A stretch of 64,000 nucleotides of DNA from Phyllobacterium brassicacearum (GCF_003010955.1 NZ_PGGO01000023.1:17441-81440), one strand, 5' to 3'. Counted from the first letter of the stretch, positions 10,050 to 20,042 are shown. The notes: generated by a model not told the origin, from the sequence alone. Translations and numbers: made by a program.

Positions 10050-11087
10050 CTATTCCAACCGTTTCCTTATCACATCCATCAGCTCCGCTTGCCGAAACTC
10101 GCCAATATGTCCGTAGCTTCGAAATGTAGTATCAATGCTTTCGTGGCCGAGGTTCTGAGACCACGCCTTGAACTCCTCATGCGTTGTGGTGATCTGCTGC
10201 CCGAGTAGTCCCAGAGTGGTTCGAAGCGAATGCGGGTTGAGGTATGGCACACCGGCACGCTCACAGGATAGTTTGAATATTCGCCTTATTGGTTCGGAGC
10301 TTTTCCAGAATGTCCGCGACAAGCCATCCGCTTCAAACACAAGCTGCTCACCTTTTGAAACGCTTGTCGCGGGAAACAGCGGGTCCGAATTGCTGAAAAG
10401 TTTTACCTGATGTAAATGGTGCACCCAATCCGTCACAATTGTCTCGATTTCGTCTCCAACCGGAAAGAAATCTGCAGTGTAAGCCTTACGGTTTTTTGTA
10501 CGGGTGGTTTGACTGTCAAAGAATATCGTCCTGGCGTTCAGATCGATATTTCCTAAACTGAACGATGCAGCCGCATTCGCGCGAGCGCCACTCAATAGAA
10601 TGAATGCTATAAGGGCGCGGTTGCGCAATTCTTCGTCTTTGCTGGCAGGCAGAGCTCGCACGATATGAACTATCTGTTCGACAGTCGGGATTTGTCGACG
10701 CCGCCTGGAATTAGCCATTCCGGTTTCATGGCGTGTAGGAGCGAAGTAACTGGTGTCACAGAACTTTATCTTCGACCGGTATCCCTCCTGCTCGCACAGC
10801 CACTGAAAAAAATGCTCAATCTTTGAAAGCCGCGAGATGACTGTCGATGGGGCAAGTTTACCCGGCGTATTCTGCGATGGTCTGGCCGCGAGATACTCCT
10901 TGTATCTAATTGCCCAAGCCGGCTTAAAGAGACGGAAATCTTTGCCCCCGGTACTTTGCTCGAAGTCCATAATCGCGGCCGAGATCTGATCGATCGTCGA
11001 AATGCTCCGACCGCGAGCGTGGCGCATGAATGTCAAATACCGATGCACCATCCGGGCGTTACTGTGGATCAGTCTTGAAGGGGGCAT
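10050..11087 (-). CDS. Tyrosine recombinase / phage-type integrase
   Basis: A 345-residue site-specific recombinase. A SAM-like core-binding domain covers about residues 10-115 and the catalytic domain 130-345. Catalytic residues are Arg169 (SGARANAA), a Lys near 198-201, His286 and Arg289 (NPHSLRTTL), His315 (LGHESIDTTFRSY) and the nucleophile Tyr325. All are present, so the enzyme may be active. It overlaps the end of the upstream zinc-ribbon/HTH gene by 19 bases, making a three-gene unit with the excisionase-like gene. The element sits between two halves of the O-antigen locus. Confidence 0.92.
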   Translation of the reverse strand: MPPSRLIHSNARMVHRYLTFMRHARGRSISTIDQISAAIMDFEQSTGGKDFRLFKPAWAIRYKEYLAARPSQNTPGKLAPSTVISRLSKIEHFFQWLCEQEGYRSKIKFCDTSYFAPTRHETGMANSRRRRQIPTVEQIVHIVRALPASKDEELRNRALIAFILLSGARANAAASFSLGNIDLNARTIFFDSQTTRTKNRKAYTADFFPVGDEIETIVTDWVHHLHQVKLFSNSDPLFPATSVSKGEQLVFEADGLSRTFWKSSEPIRRIFKLSCERAGVPYLNPHSLRTTLGLLGQQITTTHEEFKAWSQNLGHESIDTTFRSYGHIGEFRQAELMDVIRKRLE

Positions 11088-11566
11088 TGTGACCTCCCTT
11101 GGCTATCACCAACAACGTTGATCCAAGTATCATTTTGAGTGTGAAGGACCGCTTTTATCGCAACTTTGGCGTGCTGGCTGAAAGCGGCAAACTGAGCGCA
11201 CGAAACCCACTTATGCAAGCTGCAGGCACAGACGGGGCAAAGGGCGGAAAGCAAGCCCCCACCGCTCGCTAAGCGTTTCACAAGATCAGCTTCATCAAAG
11301 GCCGCGGGACGAGGCGCTTTGCAGGAGAAACAGTAGAACTCGTGGAGCGCACATTTCTGACGCTTCCGGTTGTTTTTGATTTTGATGAATTCAAACAGTG
11401 CGCTTCCCCGAACAAGATGTGGAATGCGATCATCAACGGTTTGCAGACCCTGTCTCCAAATCCATTGCTGAACTGTCTGCTGTTTCGCGCCCAACAGTTT
11501 CGCTACTTCCTCAGTCGTATAGAGCAAATTCTTTTTGATTCTGAACGTCGAAAAACGCTTAGGCAT
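11069..11566 (-). CDS. HTH and cysteine-cluster protein of the integrase element
   Basis: A 165-residue protein if started at ATG 11566, which has GGAGGA 5 bases upstream; longer starts would overlap the preceding gene. An N-terminal MerR/excisionase-like helix-turn-helix (TTEEVAKLLGAKQQTVQQWI) is followed by four cysteines in two CxxC pairs (CFSC and CPVC) that probably form a zinc ribbon. Its place between the excisionase-like gene and the integrase suggests a role in control of recombination or target binding. The function is not known to me. Confidence 0.65.
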   Translation of the reverse strand: MPKRFSTFRIKKNLLYTTEEVAKLLGAKQQTVQQWIWRQGLQTVDDRIPHLVRGSALFEFIKIKNNRKRQKCALHEFYCFSCKAPRPAAFDEADLVKRLASGGGLLSALCPVCACSLHKWVSCAQFAAFSQHAKVAIKAVLHTQNDTWINVVGDSQGRSQCPLQD

Positions 11567-11594
11567 TTGGTCCTCCGCCAATCGGCACGACAGA

Positions 11595-11798
11595 TTATTC
11601 GGTGGCGGAGTCATGGTGTGGACGGCCGAGAGGCAGTGCCGACACGAAATTTTCAAGATCTGACCGCAGGATAAGCGTCCGGTTGCCCAGCTTGCGCACT
11701 GGCAAGCGCCCTTCCTTAATCAAAACGTAAAGAGTCGACCGACCAATCCCAAGGGTTTTGCAAACTTCTGAAATGCTGAGTGTAGTCCTGCTGTTCAT
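11595..11798 (-). CDS. Small HTH DNA-binding protein, excisionase family
   Basis: A 67-residue protein that is almost entirely one winged HTH domain: ISEVCKTLGIGRSTLYVLIK followed by EGRLPVRKLGNRTLILRSDL. This is the excisionase/AlpA-type (MerR-like HTH_17) fold used as a recombination directionality factor. It is the first gene of the unit that continues through the cysteine-cluster protein to the integrase, which supports that role. Confidence 0.75.
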   Translation of the reverse strand: MNSRTTLSISEVCKTLGIGRSTLYVLIKEGRLPVRKLGNRTLILRSDLENFVSALPLGRPHHDSATE

Positions 11799-11867
11799 CT
11801 AAATCTCCATCGCGTCCCGGTGAGCTCCGGTGGACACGTAGAGATTGATGCGGAAAAATTGCGCGAG

Positions 11868-12653
11868 CTAATCGTGCAATTGTGCGGCCAGTATTTTCTC
11901 GCACAATTCCTGAATACGCTTCTTGCGACCCAAATCCGAATCGCGTGATCCTCGCGGGCCTGGCCGTTGCTGCCCCGCAATTTTCTTATAAATCCTCCGC
12001 GAAACATCTCTCGGGACGGTTGGAAATTTGGCTTTTGTTATAAAATCCAACTCACGCACCGTGAGTGGAAGAATGTCGGCGGGAGCTAGGGATATCAATT
12101 TATTCAGAGCTTGGGTGAAGCCAAGCTCTGAATAGCGTGCACCTTTAGACACCCTCTGAAGTTTTTTCGCTGCAAACTGTTTGTCTGGATCTACCTCAAG
12201 CGTTCCAAGTTGCCATCGATCGAGAATGAAGTGTGTTCGGATACGAAGCTTCGTGTACCCGTCGCTTCTGCCATCGAGTGAACCACCCCATTCGTCGTCG
12301 TCATCAACCAAGACAAGATTGAACGCTCCGAGTTCAAAATCGGCCTCCCTGAAACGCACGCCAGACCAGCAGCCATGCAAAACAGAAACGTGCGGACCCT
12401 TCACATCCAAGAGCTCAACCCCCTCCACTACAACTTCACAACTTGCAGGGTCCAGATTTTGAATCTCGGTTATAAGAACGGCCACCGCATCATCCAGGCG
12501 GTCGCCATATTCACCCTCGGCAACGCTCTGCCCTCGAAGGGCGATCCAATCCACGGCTGCACCGAAGCCAATCCAGGCGTTTTCCTTGAGGTGCGCGTGG
12601 GTGGTCGAACCGGCTATCCGTTTTCTGAGTTTATTGCTATCAACGCCTGACAC
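11868..12653 (-). CDS. Hypothetical protein of the integrase element
   Basis: A 261-residue acidic protein that I do not recognise. The N-terminal 130 residues are hydrophilic with an acidic run (VDDDDEWGG); the C-terminus is basic (KKIAGQQRPGPRGSRDSDLG). No signal peptide, membrane segment or known motif is seen. It is upstream of and in line with the excisionase-like gene (69 bases apart), so it is probably cargo of the same element. Codon usage looks like a true gene over its whole length. Confidence 0.55.
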   Translation of the reverse strand: MSGVDSNKLRKRIAGSTTHAHLKENAWIGFGAAVDWIALRGQSVAEGEYGDRLDDAVAVLITEIQNLDPASCEVVVEGVELLDVKGPHVSVLHGCWSGVRFREADFELGAFNLVLVDDDDEWGGSLDGRSDGYTKLRIRTHFILDRWQLGTLEVDPDKQFAAKKLQRVSKGARYSELGFTQALNKLISLAPADILPLTVRELDFITKAKFPTVPRDVSRRIYKKIAGQQRPGPRGSRDSDLGRKKRIQELCEKILAAQLHD

Positions 12654-13351
12654 ATTTACTCCAAACTGAATAAGTCCGCTTTGACAGCGCGAACGGACAC
12701 ACCGGGACGTGAGTGACCAACAGTGAACATTTACGATTTACAGATTTAGTCAATCCGCTACCGATACTTAATCAGCCGGAACTCGATGTTGGCACATTTG
12801 TTGGCATTTCCATTCTCTCATCATAATTTTGCTGTTTAATATCAATTGCTTGATCAGAATTTGCGGGTCCTCTTCTGGCGTGTCACGGCGAGATGACCCG
12901 CGGCAACTAGGAGGGCATAAAAATGCAGCTTGACGCAGCCTCTAGCGTTCTACGGGCCAAAGACAATCGAAAGTGTAAAAAAAGGCGATTGACCGAAATG
13001 GCAATGGTCTAGTTTCCTGTCTGGACGGGGCTTACTTTGGTAATGATTGCCGGCCAAGGCCACGAACTACGATATCACTTTCAGAACGCGTCTTCCCAAG
13101 ACGAATGCGTCACATCAGTTACCTTAAGCTCGAACACACAATGGCATTGTCTTGCCGGTGCGCTGCGGATTTATTGAGATAGACACGGTAGCAAGCGCAG
13201 TTGAACTGCCTTCTCAACACCCTTGCGCTGTCTTTTTGTTGACGCCGAATGTCTGCCATAATGATACGCAAACTACCGTTGGCGTTTATTGGCTAGAACC
13301 GATGTCGGTGAATTGCATTCTTGGATGTCTGTTACATAGGGAAGTAGTCGA
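12654..13351. other. Long intergenic stretch, presumed right flank of the element and rfb promoter region
   Basis: About 700 bases without a convincing gene, AT-richer than its neighbours around 12720-12860. One 29-codon ORF (12923-13012) has AGGAGGG placed correctly before its ATG and could be a leader or small protein, but nothing in its sequence is recognisable. The promoter for rfbA must lie near the right end. Confidence 0.4.
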
Positions 13352-14233
13352 ATGAAGGGTATAATACTGGCGGGTGGAAGCGGTACGCGGCTTTACCCAT
13401 TGACAATCGCGGTGTCGAAACAGATCCTTCCCATTTATGACAAGCCAATGATCTACTACCCGTTGAGTGTTCTCATGCTCGCCGGCATAAGGGATATTCT
13501 CGTTATTTCGACGCCTCACGATCTGCCGCTTTTTAAAAAGCTGCTCGGAAACGGCAGCGCGTTCGGTGTCAATTTCACTTATGCTGAGCAGCCACAACCC
13601 AACGGCCTAGCCGAAGCCTTCATCATCGGCCGAAGTTTCATCGGCAACGATAGCGTTGCGATGATCCTCGGTGACAATATCTACTTCGGTGATGGACTCT
13701 CCCAATTGTGCCAGCTTGCTGCTTCGGGAGAGAAGGGCGGCACTGTGTTCGCCTATCACGTCGACGACCCGCAGCGCTACGGCGTCGTCGATTTCGACAA
13801 GGTAACCGGGCAAGCGCGGTCCATTGAGGAAAAACCGGTAAAACCCAAATCCAATTGGGCCGTCACCGGGCTCTATTTCTACGACAATGACATTGTTGAT
13901 ATCGCCACCTCCATCAAGCCCTCCGCACGCGGCGAACTCGAAATCACCAGTGTCAACAATATCTATCTCGAGCGAGGCGATTTGCGTGTCCAGCAATTGG
14001 GGCGGGGTTACGCTTGGCTCGACACAGGCACCCATGACAGTTTGCACGATGCGTCTTCTTTCGTGCGAACGATCGAGCTTCGGCAGGGAATTAAAATTGC
14101 CTGCCCGGAAGAAATTGGCCTGGAGTGGGGCTGGTTGAGTTCCGAACAGGTTCGTCAAAGAGCATCAGAAATGGGTAAGACTGAGTACGGAGCTTATCTG
14201 TTCCGCCGTGCTGAAGAGGCAGACAATGATTGA
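13352..14233 (+). CDS. rfbA: Glucose-1-phosphate thymidylyltransferase
   Basis: A 293-residue enzyme, the normal length. The pyrophosphorylase signature [11 protein letters not shown] is at residues 8-18, followed by [18 protein letters not shown] and the metal-site ILGDNIYFG. It makes dTDP-glucose from dTTP and glucose-1-phosphate, the first step to dTDP-L-rhamnose. It is the first gene of a tight rfbA-rfbC-rfbB-rfbD operon; its stop overlaps the rfbC start by 8 bases. Confidence 0.97.
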   Translation: MKGIILAGGSGTRLYPLTIAVSKQILPIYDKPMIYYPLSVLMLAGIRDILVISTPHDLPLFKKLLGNGSAFGVNFTYAEQPQPNGLAEAFIIGRSFIGNDSVAMILGDNIYFGDGLSQLCQLAASGEKGGTVFAYHVDDPQRYGVVDFDKVTGQARSIEEKPVKPKSNWAVTGLYFYDNDIVDIATSIKPSARGELEITSVNNIYLERGDLRVQQLGRGYAWLDTGTHDSLHDASSFVRTIELRQGIKIACPEEIGLEWGWLSSEQVRQRASEMGKTEYGAYLFRRAEEADND

Positions 14234-14780
14234 AGTCAGACCTCTCGCGTTGGAGGGGGTGCTTGAAATTCTCCCCCGTAAATTTGGCGATGATCGTGGC
14301 TTCTTCTCCGAAACCTATAATGCGGAGAGTTTCGCCGAGGCTGGTATCACGCTGCAATTTGTCCAGGACAACCATTCTCTCTCGGCTTCGAAGGGGGTGC
14401 TGCGCGGTTTGCACTATCAGTTGCCTCCGCGCGCTCAGGACAAACTCGTGCACGTCGTGAAGGGTTCTATACTGGACGTGGTCGTTGATATCCGGGAAAG
14501 CTCCCCGACGTTCAGCAAATGGACATCGCTCGAGGTTTCGGCAAAGAAATGGAACCAGATTCTGGTGCCCAAAGGCTTTGCCCATGGGTTCGTGACTTTG
14601 GAGGAAAACACTGAAGTCGTTTATAAGGTCACGGACTATTATTCTCCCGAGCACGATCGTTCGGTGCGTTTCGACGATCCGTCCATCGGCATCGAATGGC
14701 CTTTCGATGCCTCGGCGATTCAACTGTCGGATAAGGACCGGAAAGCACCGTTGCTTGATGGCGCAGACATTTTCCCCTGA
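14226..14780 (+). CDS. rfbC: dTDP-4-dehydrorhamnose 3,5-epimerase
   Basis: A 184-residue cupin-fold epimerase. [20 protein letters not shown] carries the catalytic His, and [11 protein letters not shown] is the other family signature. It epimerises C3 and C5 of dTDP-4-keto-6-deoxyglucose. ATG 14226 is chosen because it begins right at the conserved [11 protein letters not shown]; it overlaps rfbA, so the two are translationally coupled. Confidence 0.96.
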   Translation: MIEVRPLALEGVLEILPRKFGDDRGFFSETYNAESFAEAGITLQFVQDNHSLSASKGVLRGLHYQLPPRAQDKLVHVVKGSILDVVVDIRESSPTFSKWTSLEVSAKKWNQILVPKGFAHGFVTLEENTEVVYKVTDYYSPEHDRSVRFDDPSIGIEWPFDASAIQLSDKDRKAPLLDGADIFP

Positions 14781-14796
14781 AGGAGCAGTTTATCCG

Positions 14797-15873
14797 ATGA
14801 AGATTCTCGTTACGGGGGGCGCCGGTTTTATCGGTTCTGCAGTCTGCCGCCATCTTGCCGCCAATCCTCAAAATCGCGTCATTAACGTCGACAAGCTCAC
14901 CTACGCGGGAAACCTCGCTTCGCTGCGCCAGATAGAGAACTCTCCAAATTACAGCTTCGTCCAGGCAGACATTTGCGACGATGCGACCATCCTGGGGATT
15001 CTTCGCAGCGAGAAGATCGACGCGGTCATGCATCTGGCAGCGGAGAGCCATGTTGATCGTTCTATTGACGGCCCCGCGGCTTTTATTGAAACGAACATCG
15101 TTGGCACGTTCCGCATGCTGAATGCAGCGTTTGTCTATTGGCGCGAGCTGCCGGAGTCTGCCAGGTCGACATTCCGGTTTCACCACATCTCCACGGATGA
15201 GGTGTTCGGTGATTTGCCTTTTGACAGTGGCATCTTCACCGAAGAAACGCCGTACGCACCTTCCTCACCGTACTCGGCTTCGAAGGCATCATCGGATCAT
15301 CTGGTCAGGGCGTGGCACGAGACCTATGGTCTACCCGTGGTCCTGTCGAACTGCTCGAACAATTATGGTCCTTTCCATTTCCCGGAAAAACTCATTCCAC
15401 TAGTTATCCTCAATGCGCTGGACGGGCGGCCTTTGCCGGTTTATGGCGCCGGTGCAAATGTTCGTGACTGGCTCTTCGTTGAGGATCACGCCCGTGCGCT
15501 CGAGCTTGTCGTCACCAGGGGCAAGCCGGGCGAAAGTTACAATATTGGCGGCCGTGCTGAGCGCACCAATCTCAGTGTTGTCGAGACAATCTGCGGCATT
15601 CTCGATAAAAAGCGGCCGCGGACGGGTGGCGCGCGCTATCGTGATCTGATCACTTTTGTCACCGATCGGCCGGGACATGATCGGCGCTATGCCATCGATG
15701 CCACAAAGATCGAGCGAGAGCTTGGCTGGACGCCAGCCGAGACGTTCGAGACGGGTCTGGAGCGGACCGTGCAGTGGTATCTCGACAATGAATGGTGGTG
15801 GCAACCGATTCGTGGCGAACGCTATGCGGGCGAGCGGCTCGGCGCCGCGTCGGCCGATAGGACATCGGCGTGA
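14797..15873 (+). CDS. rfbB: dTDP-glucose 4,6-dehydratase
   Basis: A 358-residue extended SDR. The glycine motif TGGAGFIGS is at the N-terminus, the catalytic segment is STDEVFGDL and the Tyr/Lys pair is in [29 protein letters not shown] is typical of RfbB. It forms dTDP-4-keto-6-deoxyglucose using tightly bound NAD. ATG 14797 has AAGGAG about 10 bases upstream. Its stop overlaps the GTG start of rfbD by 4 bases. Confidence 0.97.
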   Translation: MKILVTGGAGFIGSAVCRHLAANPQNRVINVDKLTYAGNLASLRQIENSPNYSFVQADICDDATILGILRSEKIDAVMHLAAESHVDRSIDGPAAFIETNIVGTFRMLNAAFVYWRELPESARSTFRFHHISTDEVFGDLPFDSGIFTEETPYAPSSPYSASKASSDHLVRAWHETYGLPVVLSNCSNNYGPFHFPEKLIPLVILNALDGRPLPVYGAGANVRDWLFVEDHARALELVVTRGKPGESYNIGGRAERTNLSVVETICGILDKKRPRTGGARYRDLITFVTDRPGHDRRYAIDATKIERELGWTPAETFETGLERTVQWYLDNEWWWQPIRGERYAGERLGAASADRTSA

Positions 15874-16754
15874 GGATCGTCGTTACCGGACGGGAAGGAC
15901 AGGTCGTCAGCAGCCTGGTCGAAAGGGCGGCGCTTGATCCATCCGTCGAGCTCCTACCTCTCGGACGCCCGGAACTGGACCTGACGCAGCCGGAAACGGT
16001 TTACCAAACCATACGTGCTGCCCGGCCAGATCTGGTCGTGTCGGCCGCCGCGTATACGGCGGTTGATCAGGCCGAGGACGAACCCGACCTGGCACGCAGC
16101 ATCAACGAGACGGGCGCAGGAGCTGTCGCGCAAGCTGCCGCCGATATTGGCGCTCCGGTTATCCATCTCTCCACGGACTATGTTTTCTCGGGTGACGGCG
16201 AAAAACCCTACACCGAGCATGATCCGACAGGACCCCACGGCGTCTATGGCTGGACCAAGCTCGACGGTGAGGTGGCAGTTGCCGGTGCCAATCTCCGTCA
16301 TTTGATCTTGCGTACGGCCTGGGTCTACAGCCCGTTCGGCAAGAATTTCGTCAAGACAATGCTGCGCATCGCGGAAAACCGCGACAGTATTTCGGTTGTT
16401 GCCGATCAATGGGGCAACCCGACATCGGCCATCGATATTGCTGACGGAATTCTACGTGTGGCGAACCGCCTTCGGACAGATGGGCAGTTCGATGCTTTTG
16501 GCGTCTACCATCTGGCTGGCACGGGCAGCACCAACTGGAGCACATTTGCGCGCGCAATTTTCGAAGCCAGCCGGAACCTGCGGGGGCCATTCGCCGAGGT
16601 CAAGGATATTCTGACGGCAGAATATCAGACGCAAGCTCGGCGCCCGTTGAATTCCCGACTTTCCAGTGAAAAGTTCCATGACGTTTTTGACTGGCGGGCG
16701 CCAGCATGGGAACAATCGATGACGAGCGTGGTCAAGAGGCTCTTGCGCGCATAA
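15870..16754 (+). CDS. rfbD: dTDP-4-dehydrorhamnose reductase
   Basis: A 294-residue SDR of the RmlD type: N-terminal nucleotide-binding [39 protein letters not shown] and the Tyr/Lys pair in YGWTKLDGE. It reduces the keto sugar to dTDP-L-rhamnose with NADPH. GTG start in a 4-base overlap with rfbB. This completes the L-rhamnose pathway, so the strain can make both L-rhamnose and (by gmd/rmd) D-rhamnose donors. Confidence 0.96.
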   Translation: MRIVVTGREGQVVSSLVERAALDPSVELLPLGRPELDLTQPETVYQTIRAARPDLVVSAAAYTAVDQAEDEPDLARSINETGAGAVAQAAADIGAPVIHLSTDYVFSGDGEKPYTEHDPTGPHGVYGWTKLDGEVAVAGANLRHLILRTAWVYSPFGKNFVKTMLRIAENRDSISVVADQWGNPTSAIDIADGILRVANRLRTDGQFDAFGVYHLAGTGSTNWSTFARAIFEASRNLRGPFAEVKDILTAEYQTQARRPLNSRLSSEKFHDVFDWRAPAWEQSMTSVVKRLLRA

Positions 16755-17308
16755 CCATTTCCCGGCATTAGCTTCGCATGGTCAGCAGATGCAGCTTAGA
16801 GACAAGCGCCACCCAGAGCATCCGAGTATGCAAGGACTCTTGGGTGCAGTGACGAAGATTTCGCTCGGTTGAAGGAGGCGCTCAAACGCGCTGTTTCTGT
16901 CTGAGGCTCACGACGAAGATTTTGAGCGAACAAGGCCGGCCCCATCCCTTGTGCGTTTCAGCTTACCGGCTGCTCAGCGCTGCAGCGCACTCCAGGTGCT
17001 CGCGAGCCTCGGCGGCTACCTTGACCCTTGACGCCGACGGCAAGGTCGGGGAGCTTGCTATGCAACGGGACAGCAACTAGGTACCAGACCTCTAACTCAC
17101 CGTGGGCGATCTTGTCTTGCTTGGTTCGGACGCAGTCTCTGCCGCCGGTTCGAGATCATCCGTTTTGCCCAGCTGCGTCGCGAACTCTCGGCAGCCATTG
17201 TATTGCCGTGCTTAGACCAAGACACATCAGTTTCGCGGCCGCCTGGTTCGAACACGCCCTTTGTGAAACTTCTCGCCAACCTACCGGTTGAGTACGAAGC
17301 ATAGACCA
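16755..17308. other. Gene-free stretch between rfbD and the mobilisation module
   Basis: No complete gene is seen. A plus-strand open stretch at about 17139-17305 reads like coding sequence (ending PFVKLLANLPVEYEA) but has no start or recognisable family, and may be the remnant of a gene cut by the arrival of the mobilisation module. Confidence 0.35.
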
Positions 17309-17701
17309 TTACGCTTGCCGCGCGCCAGCCCAAGGCCGGGAAGCAGGTGATCGAGCATAAGCGGGACCCGAGCATTGGGACACGTTGATTGCTGATAATC
17401 TGGAGCGCAGTCCGTTTCGGGGCCCGACCTCGACGTTCACCTTGATCTTCTGACCGGGCGTAAAATTACGCAAACCCGCGTATGGAACCCCATCCCGGTT
17501 GCGGTGATAGCCGACGACGACGACCTTCAACCCGGTATCCAGTGTCACGAGTGCCAGTAAGGCCGGTTGCCGCTTTGCCCAAACCAAAGCGTCCAGAGTC
17601 CCGGGAAATTCGCCTGGACCGGGCGCGTTAATTGAAACTGTACGATAAGGGACTGGCTCGATTCCAGCACTTAGAGCGTCTGCGTAACCAAGTTCGTTCA
17701 T
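17309..17701 (-). CDS. Unknown protein coupled to the relaxase
   Basis: A 130-residue ORF whose ATG overlaps the relaxase stop (ATGA at 17698-17701), which suggests real translational coupling. The first 105 residues have the composition of a folded beta-rich protein (ALVTLDTGLKVVVVGYHRN); the last 25 look less orderly and may be a frame-damaged end. I do not recognise the family. Its position downstream of mobC and mobA makes it an accessory gene of the mobilisable element. Confidence 0.5.
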   Translation of the reverse strand: MNELGYADALSAGIEPVPYRTVSINAPGPGEFPGTLDALVWAKRQPALLALVTLDTGLKVVVVGYHRNRDGVPYAGLRNFTPGQKIKVNVEVGPRNGLRSRLSAINVSQCSGPAYARSPASRPWAGARQA

Positions 17702-18789
17702 CGCTCCGGCCTGTCCCGCTGCTTCACGGTCGTTGGGGGCAGCTTTGCTCTTTCGGCAAGCTGCCGCTCAAGCGCCTGCTTGTAGAGATCGTGCGCGAAC
17801 ATGGGCGCCGGCATCGATCGAACGAACTGCTCGACCTGTTGCGCAAGCTGTCGATCGGAAGGGTTTGCGCTTGCCGCCAATTCGCGCACGGCGGCGGCAT
17901 ACACCGCCATGACGCCCGCATGGCGCTCCCTCGCCACCTTGACCCATGGGCGCGATTTCCCCTCGTCTTCGGGAAGTGAGGCGCTGTTCCTCGCGCGCTC
18001 AAGATCCCGGAACGCATCCAGGATTGCTGCGCTCTCGGTGCGGGGCATCAGCCCTTTCGTGCGCATATGGCGCATATGCAACCGCTCGGACTTCATGGTT
18101 TGCCCGCGCGCATACCGCGGCGTTGCTTCCGCCTCGATGCCGCGATGGCGCAATGCGCCGGCAAACTGCTCGCGAAAGCGCGCAAGCACCGGTTTTTGCG
18201 GATTGAAGGTTTTGCCGTCGTGCTGACGGCCGCGCACGGTCACATGCGCGTGCGGGTGCTCCGTGTCGTCGTGAAACGCCACCATCACATCGGCACGCTT
18301 CCGCAGTTCGGCGTCGACGAAATCGCGCACCGCATTGCGGAAGGCGTCCCGGTCGACGCCGGGCGGCATGGACAGCATCATGTTCACCGAAAGCGGCGCC
18401 TTGCGGATTTGGTGCTGACCGCCGTAGATAATGTCATCGTCCATCCAGTCGTCATAGAGATCCCTGACAGCGTCCTTGCCTTTCATTGCGCCGTAATCGG
18501 TCTCTGCGGCCACTTTCCCGTTGCGGGTGATATAATCCATATGCGCTTTCAGATGCGCGGCATCGCCGGTGCGTCCGGTAACCTTGATCATGACTTCCGG
18601 CGCCTTGCTGGCAATGCGGGCGAGCCTTGCCTTGTCCGCCGCGCTGTTGCGCGGCCCCGGCTTTACCCGCCCCTTTAAAAGCGCATCGCGATAGACCCTG
18701 ATTTTCGACGGCGGCGTCCATGCCGCGGCCACACCGACCTCCTTGTAAAAATCATCGTAAAGCAGGCGGACCTTCGGGTCATTCGCCAT
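17698..18789 (-). CDS. mobA: Relaxase / mobilisation nuclease (MobA/VirD2-type)
   Basis: A 363-residue protein from ATG 18789, which overlaps the mobC stop by 11 bases. The HUH metal motif is EHPHAHVTVRG, preceded by VMVAFHDDT; the Tyr that would attack oriT is probably in the N-terminal part (HMDYITRNGK). The region KARLARIASKAPEVMIKVTG is like VirD2/MobA relaxases of alphaproteobacterial plasmids and integrative mobilisable elements. It would nick oriT and lead the strand into a conjugation apparatus supplied from elsewhere; no type IV secretion genes are in the window. Confidence 0.82.
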   Translation of the reverse strand: MANDPKVRLLYDDFYKEVGVAAAWTPPSKIRVYRDALLKGRVKPGPRNSAADKARLARIASKAPEVMIKVTGRTGDAAHLKAHMDYITRNGKVAAETDYGAMKGKDAVRDLYDDWMDDDIIYGGQHQIRKAPLSVNMMLSMPPGVDRDAFRNAVRDFVDAELRKRADVMVAFHDDTEHPHAHVTVRGRQHDGKTFNPQKPVLARFREQFAGALRHRGIEAEATPRYARGQTMKSERLHMRHMRTKGLMPRTESAAILDAFRDLERARNSASLPEDEGKSRPWVKVARERHAGVMAVYAAAVRELAASANPSDRQLAQQVEQFVRSMPAPMFAHDLYKQALERQLAERAKLPPTTVKQRDRPER

Positions 18790-19243
18790 CGGCCAACCCC
18801 TCCCAGAAGCGCACGTTGCCGCGCGCCATAGAATGCAGCGCGGCCAATATCCGCTCGACTTCCCCGCACGCGGTTGCAAGAACCCTGGTGTCAACGGCGA
18901 AGGGCACCTGTTCGAGACGCGCTTCATGGGCAGCGCGGGCAAGCTGATTGAGATTGACGCCGATCCTGCGCACCTGGTTGGTCAGGGCGCGCAGTTCGTG
19001 CAGCTCCGACGCGCTGTATTGCGTGCCGGCCCCGAGGCGCACGCGCACCACCGAGCGGAGCCACTGCGCCGGTTTCACGCCGCGCGCTGCTGCCGCCCTT
19101 CTCACCGCCGCTGCTTCGCTCGCCCAAAGCCGCAGCGACAGGTGCAAGATTCGCTCGGCGGGATCGGGCAGCGTCGGCGTCTGTTCCGGCGATGGTCCAT
19201 CGACGGCCAGTCTGTCATCGATGTGGGTGCTTAAATGCTTCAT
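18779..19243 (-). CDS. mobC: Relaxosome accessory protein, MobC-like
   Basis: A 154-residue protein. The segment ILHLSLRLWASEAAAVRRAA looks like a ribbon-helix-helix, and LTNQVRRIGVNLNQLARAA is the hallmark of the MobC family. These proteins bind near oriT and help the relaxase open DNA. It overlaps and precedes mobA, the usual order. Its start is set by MKHLSTHIDD at 19243; the oriT would be expected just upstream. Confidence 0.8.
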   Translation of the reverse strand: MKHLSTHIDDRLAVDGPSPEQTPTLPDPAERILHLSLRLWASEAAAVRRAAAARGVKPAQWLRSVVRVRLGAGTQYSASELHELRALTNQVRRIGVNLNQLARAAHEARLEQVPFAVDTRVLATACGEVERILAALHSMARGNVRFWEGLADGE

Positions 19244-19529
19244 GTCCCCGTTTGGCGTCAGTTGGCAAAAATTCAGTCGCGACAGCTACCCCGCACTAGA
19301 AACGTTTTACCCAAAAAATCCGTGGGAACAACGTTTACATGTCTGTGCTGTCTCGTGCGCTCGCCAAAGGATCCACCTGGTTCACCGACAGGGGGGGAGC
19401 AAATGGCCAGCCAAAAGCCCCGACGACATCAGGGCTCTGAACCGGTTGGGGTGACATTTCGATGATGGATGACGCTGCGGATCCTGGCTCAGGTCGCGCC
19501 TCGAAACGGCCAGAGCTGGTGCCATTGAG
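19244..19529. other. Presumed oriT region upstream of mobC
   Basis: Non-coding DNA directly upstream of mobC, where oriT is usually found. I could not identify a nick consensus or a convincing inverted repeat by eye, so this is placement only. Confidence 0.3.
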
Positions 19530-19738
19530 GCTGGTGAGTTCCATGAGGACCGAACGGATTTGCGGCCATGGCGGTTCGTCGTGAGGTCCGTCGTCCTCGC
19601 ATCTCGATAGGACGGTATGAAGCTTCGCGACTATTCCCACCACCGATGGGCACGCGCTGCCCAAAGGGCTTCCGCCAGCTCGTCACGATGGGCTTTCGCC
19701 TCTGCCTTGGCACGCCTGCGATTGAGGCAAACAATCCT
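19530..19738 (-). pseudogene. C-terminal fragment of the SENSRTLSPVT-type protein family (copy a)
   Basis: Reading the minus strand from about 19738 gives AKAEAKAHRDELAEALWAA followed by VGIVAKLHTVLSRCEDDG and PWPQIRSVLMELTSL, without a start codon. This is the tail of a hypothetical family that I recall as multi-copy in Rhizobiales genomes (tails of the form WPQIRSAL). The front of the gene is absent. Further fragments of the same family lie at 20446-22866. Confidence 0.55.
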
Positions 19739-19964
19739 ATTGTTTGTCATTCCGGCTCCACAGACCTCTTTCGTCTTTACGCCACCATAGTCCTCCGACA
19801 ATAGCGGCAATGCAGAGCAATATTACGAACAGGTAGTATGAATCTTTGGAGAAAAATTGATAGGAAACGAGCGTGGCCACACCGACAATTGCGCACCGCA
19901 ATAGCAATCTTGCCATAAACGACATTCTCATGATTGCGTTGTTTGCCGATATCGAAAGTTCCAT
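19737..19964 (-). CDS. Small membrane protein, unknown
   Basis: A 75-residue protein from ATG 19964, chosen because AGGAAG lies 9 bases upstream. Two hydrophobic helices (MARLLLRCAIVGVATLVSY and YYLFVILLCIAAIVGGLWW) are followed by a basic tail. It probably sits in the inner membrane. No family is recognised. It follows the glycine-zipper gene on the same strand. Confidence 0.5.
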   Translation of the reverse strand: MELSISANNAIMRMSFMARLLLRCAIVGVATLVSYQFFSKDSYYLFVILLCIAAIVGGLWWRKDERGLWSRNDKQ

Positions 19965-20042
19965 TGTCGAGATCTTCCTTTGCATAAAGAGCAGAAGCGA
20001 TAGCGCCTCTGCTCTTTTACGATAGTGCCGTTGATTCAACAA

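Noticed and set aside
13152..13355. 67-codon plus-strand ORF just before rfbA
   Set aside because: No ribosome site, no family, and it overlaps the rfbA start; probably rfb leader DNA.
19244..19470. A defined oriT nick site
   Set aside because: No known nick consensus or strong inverted repeat could be found, so only the region is noted.
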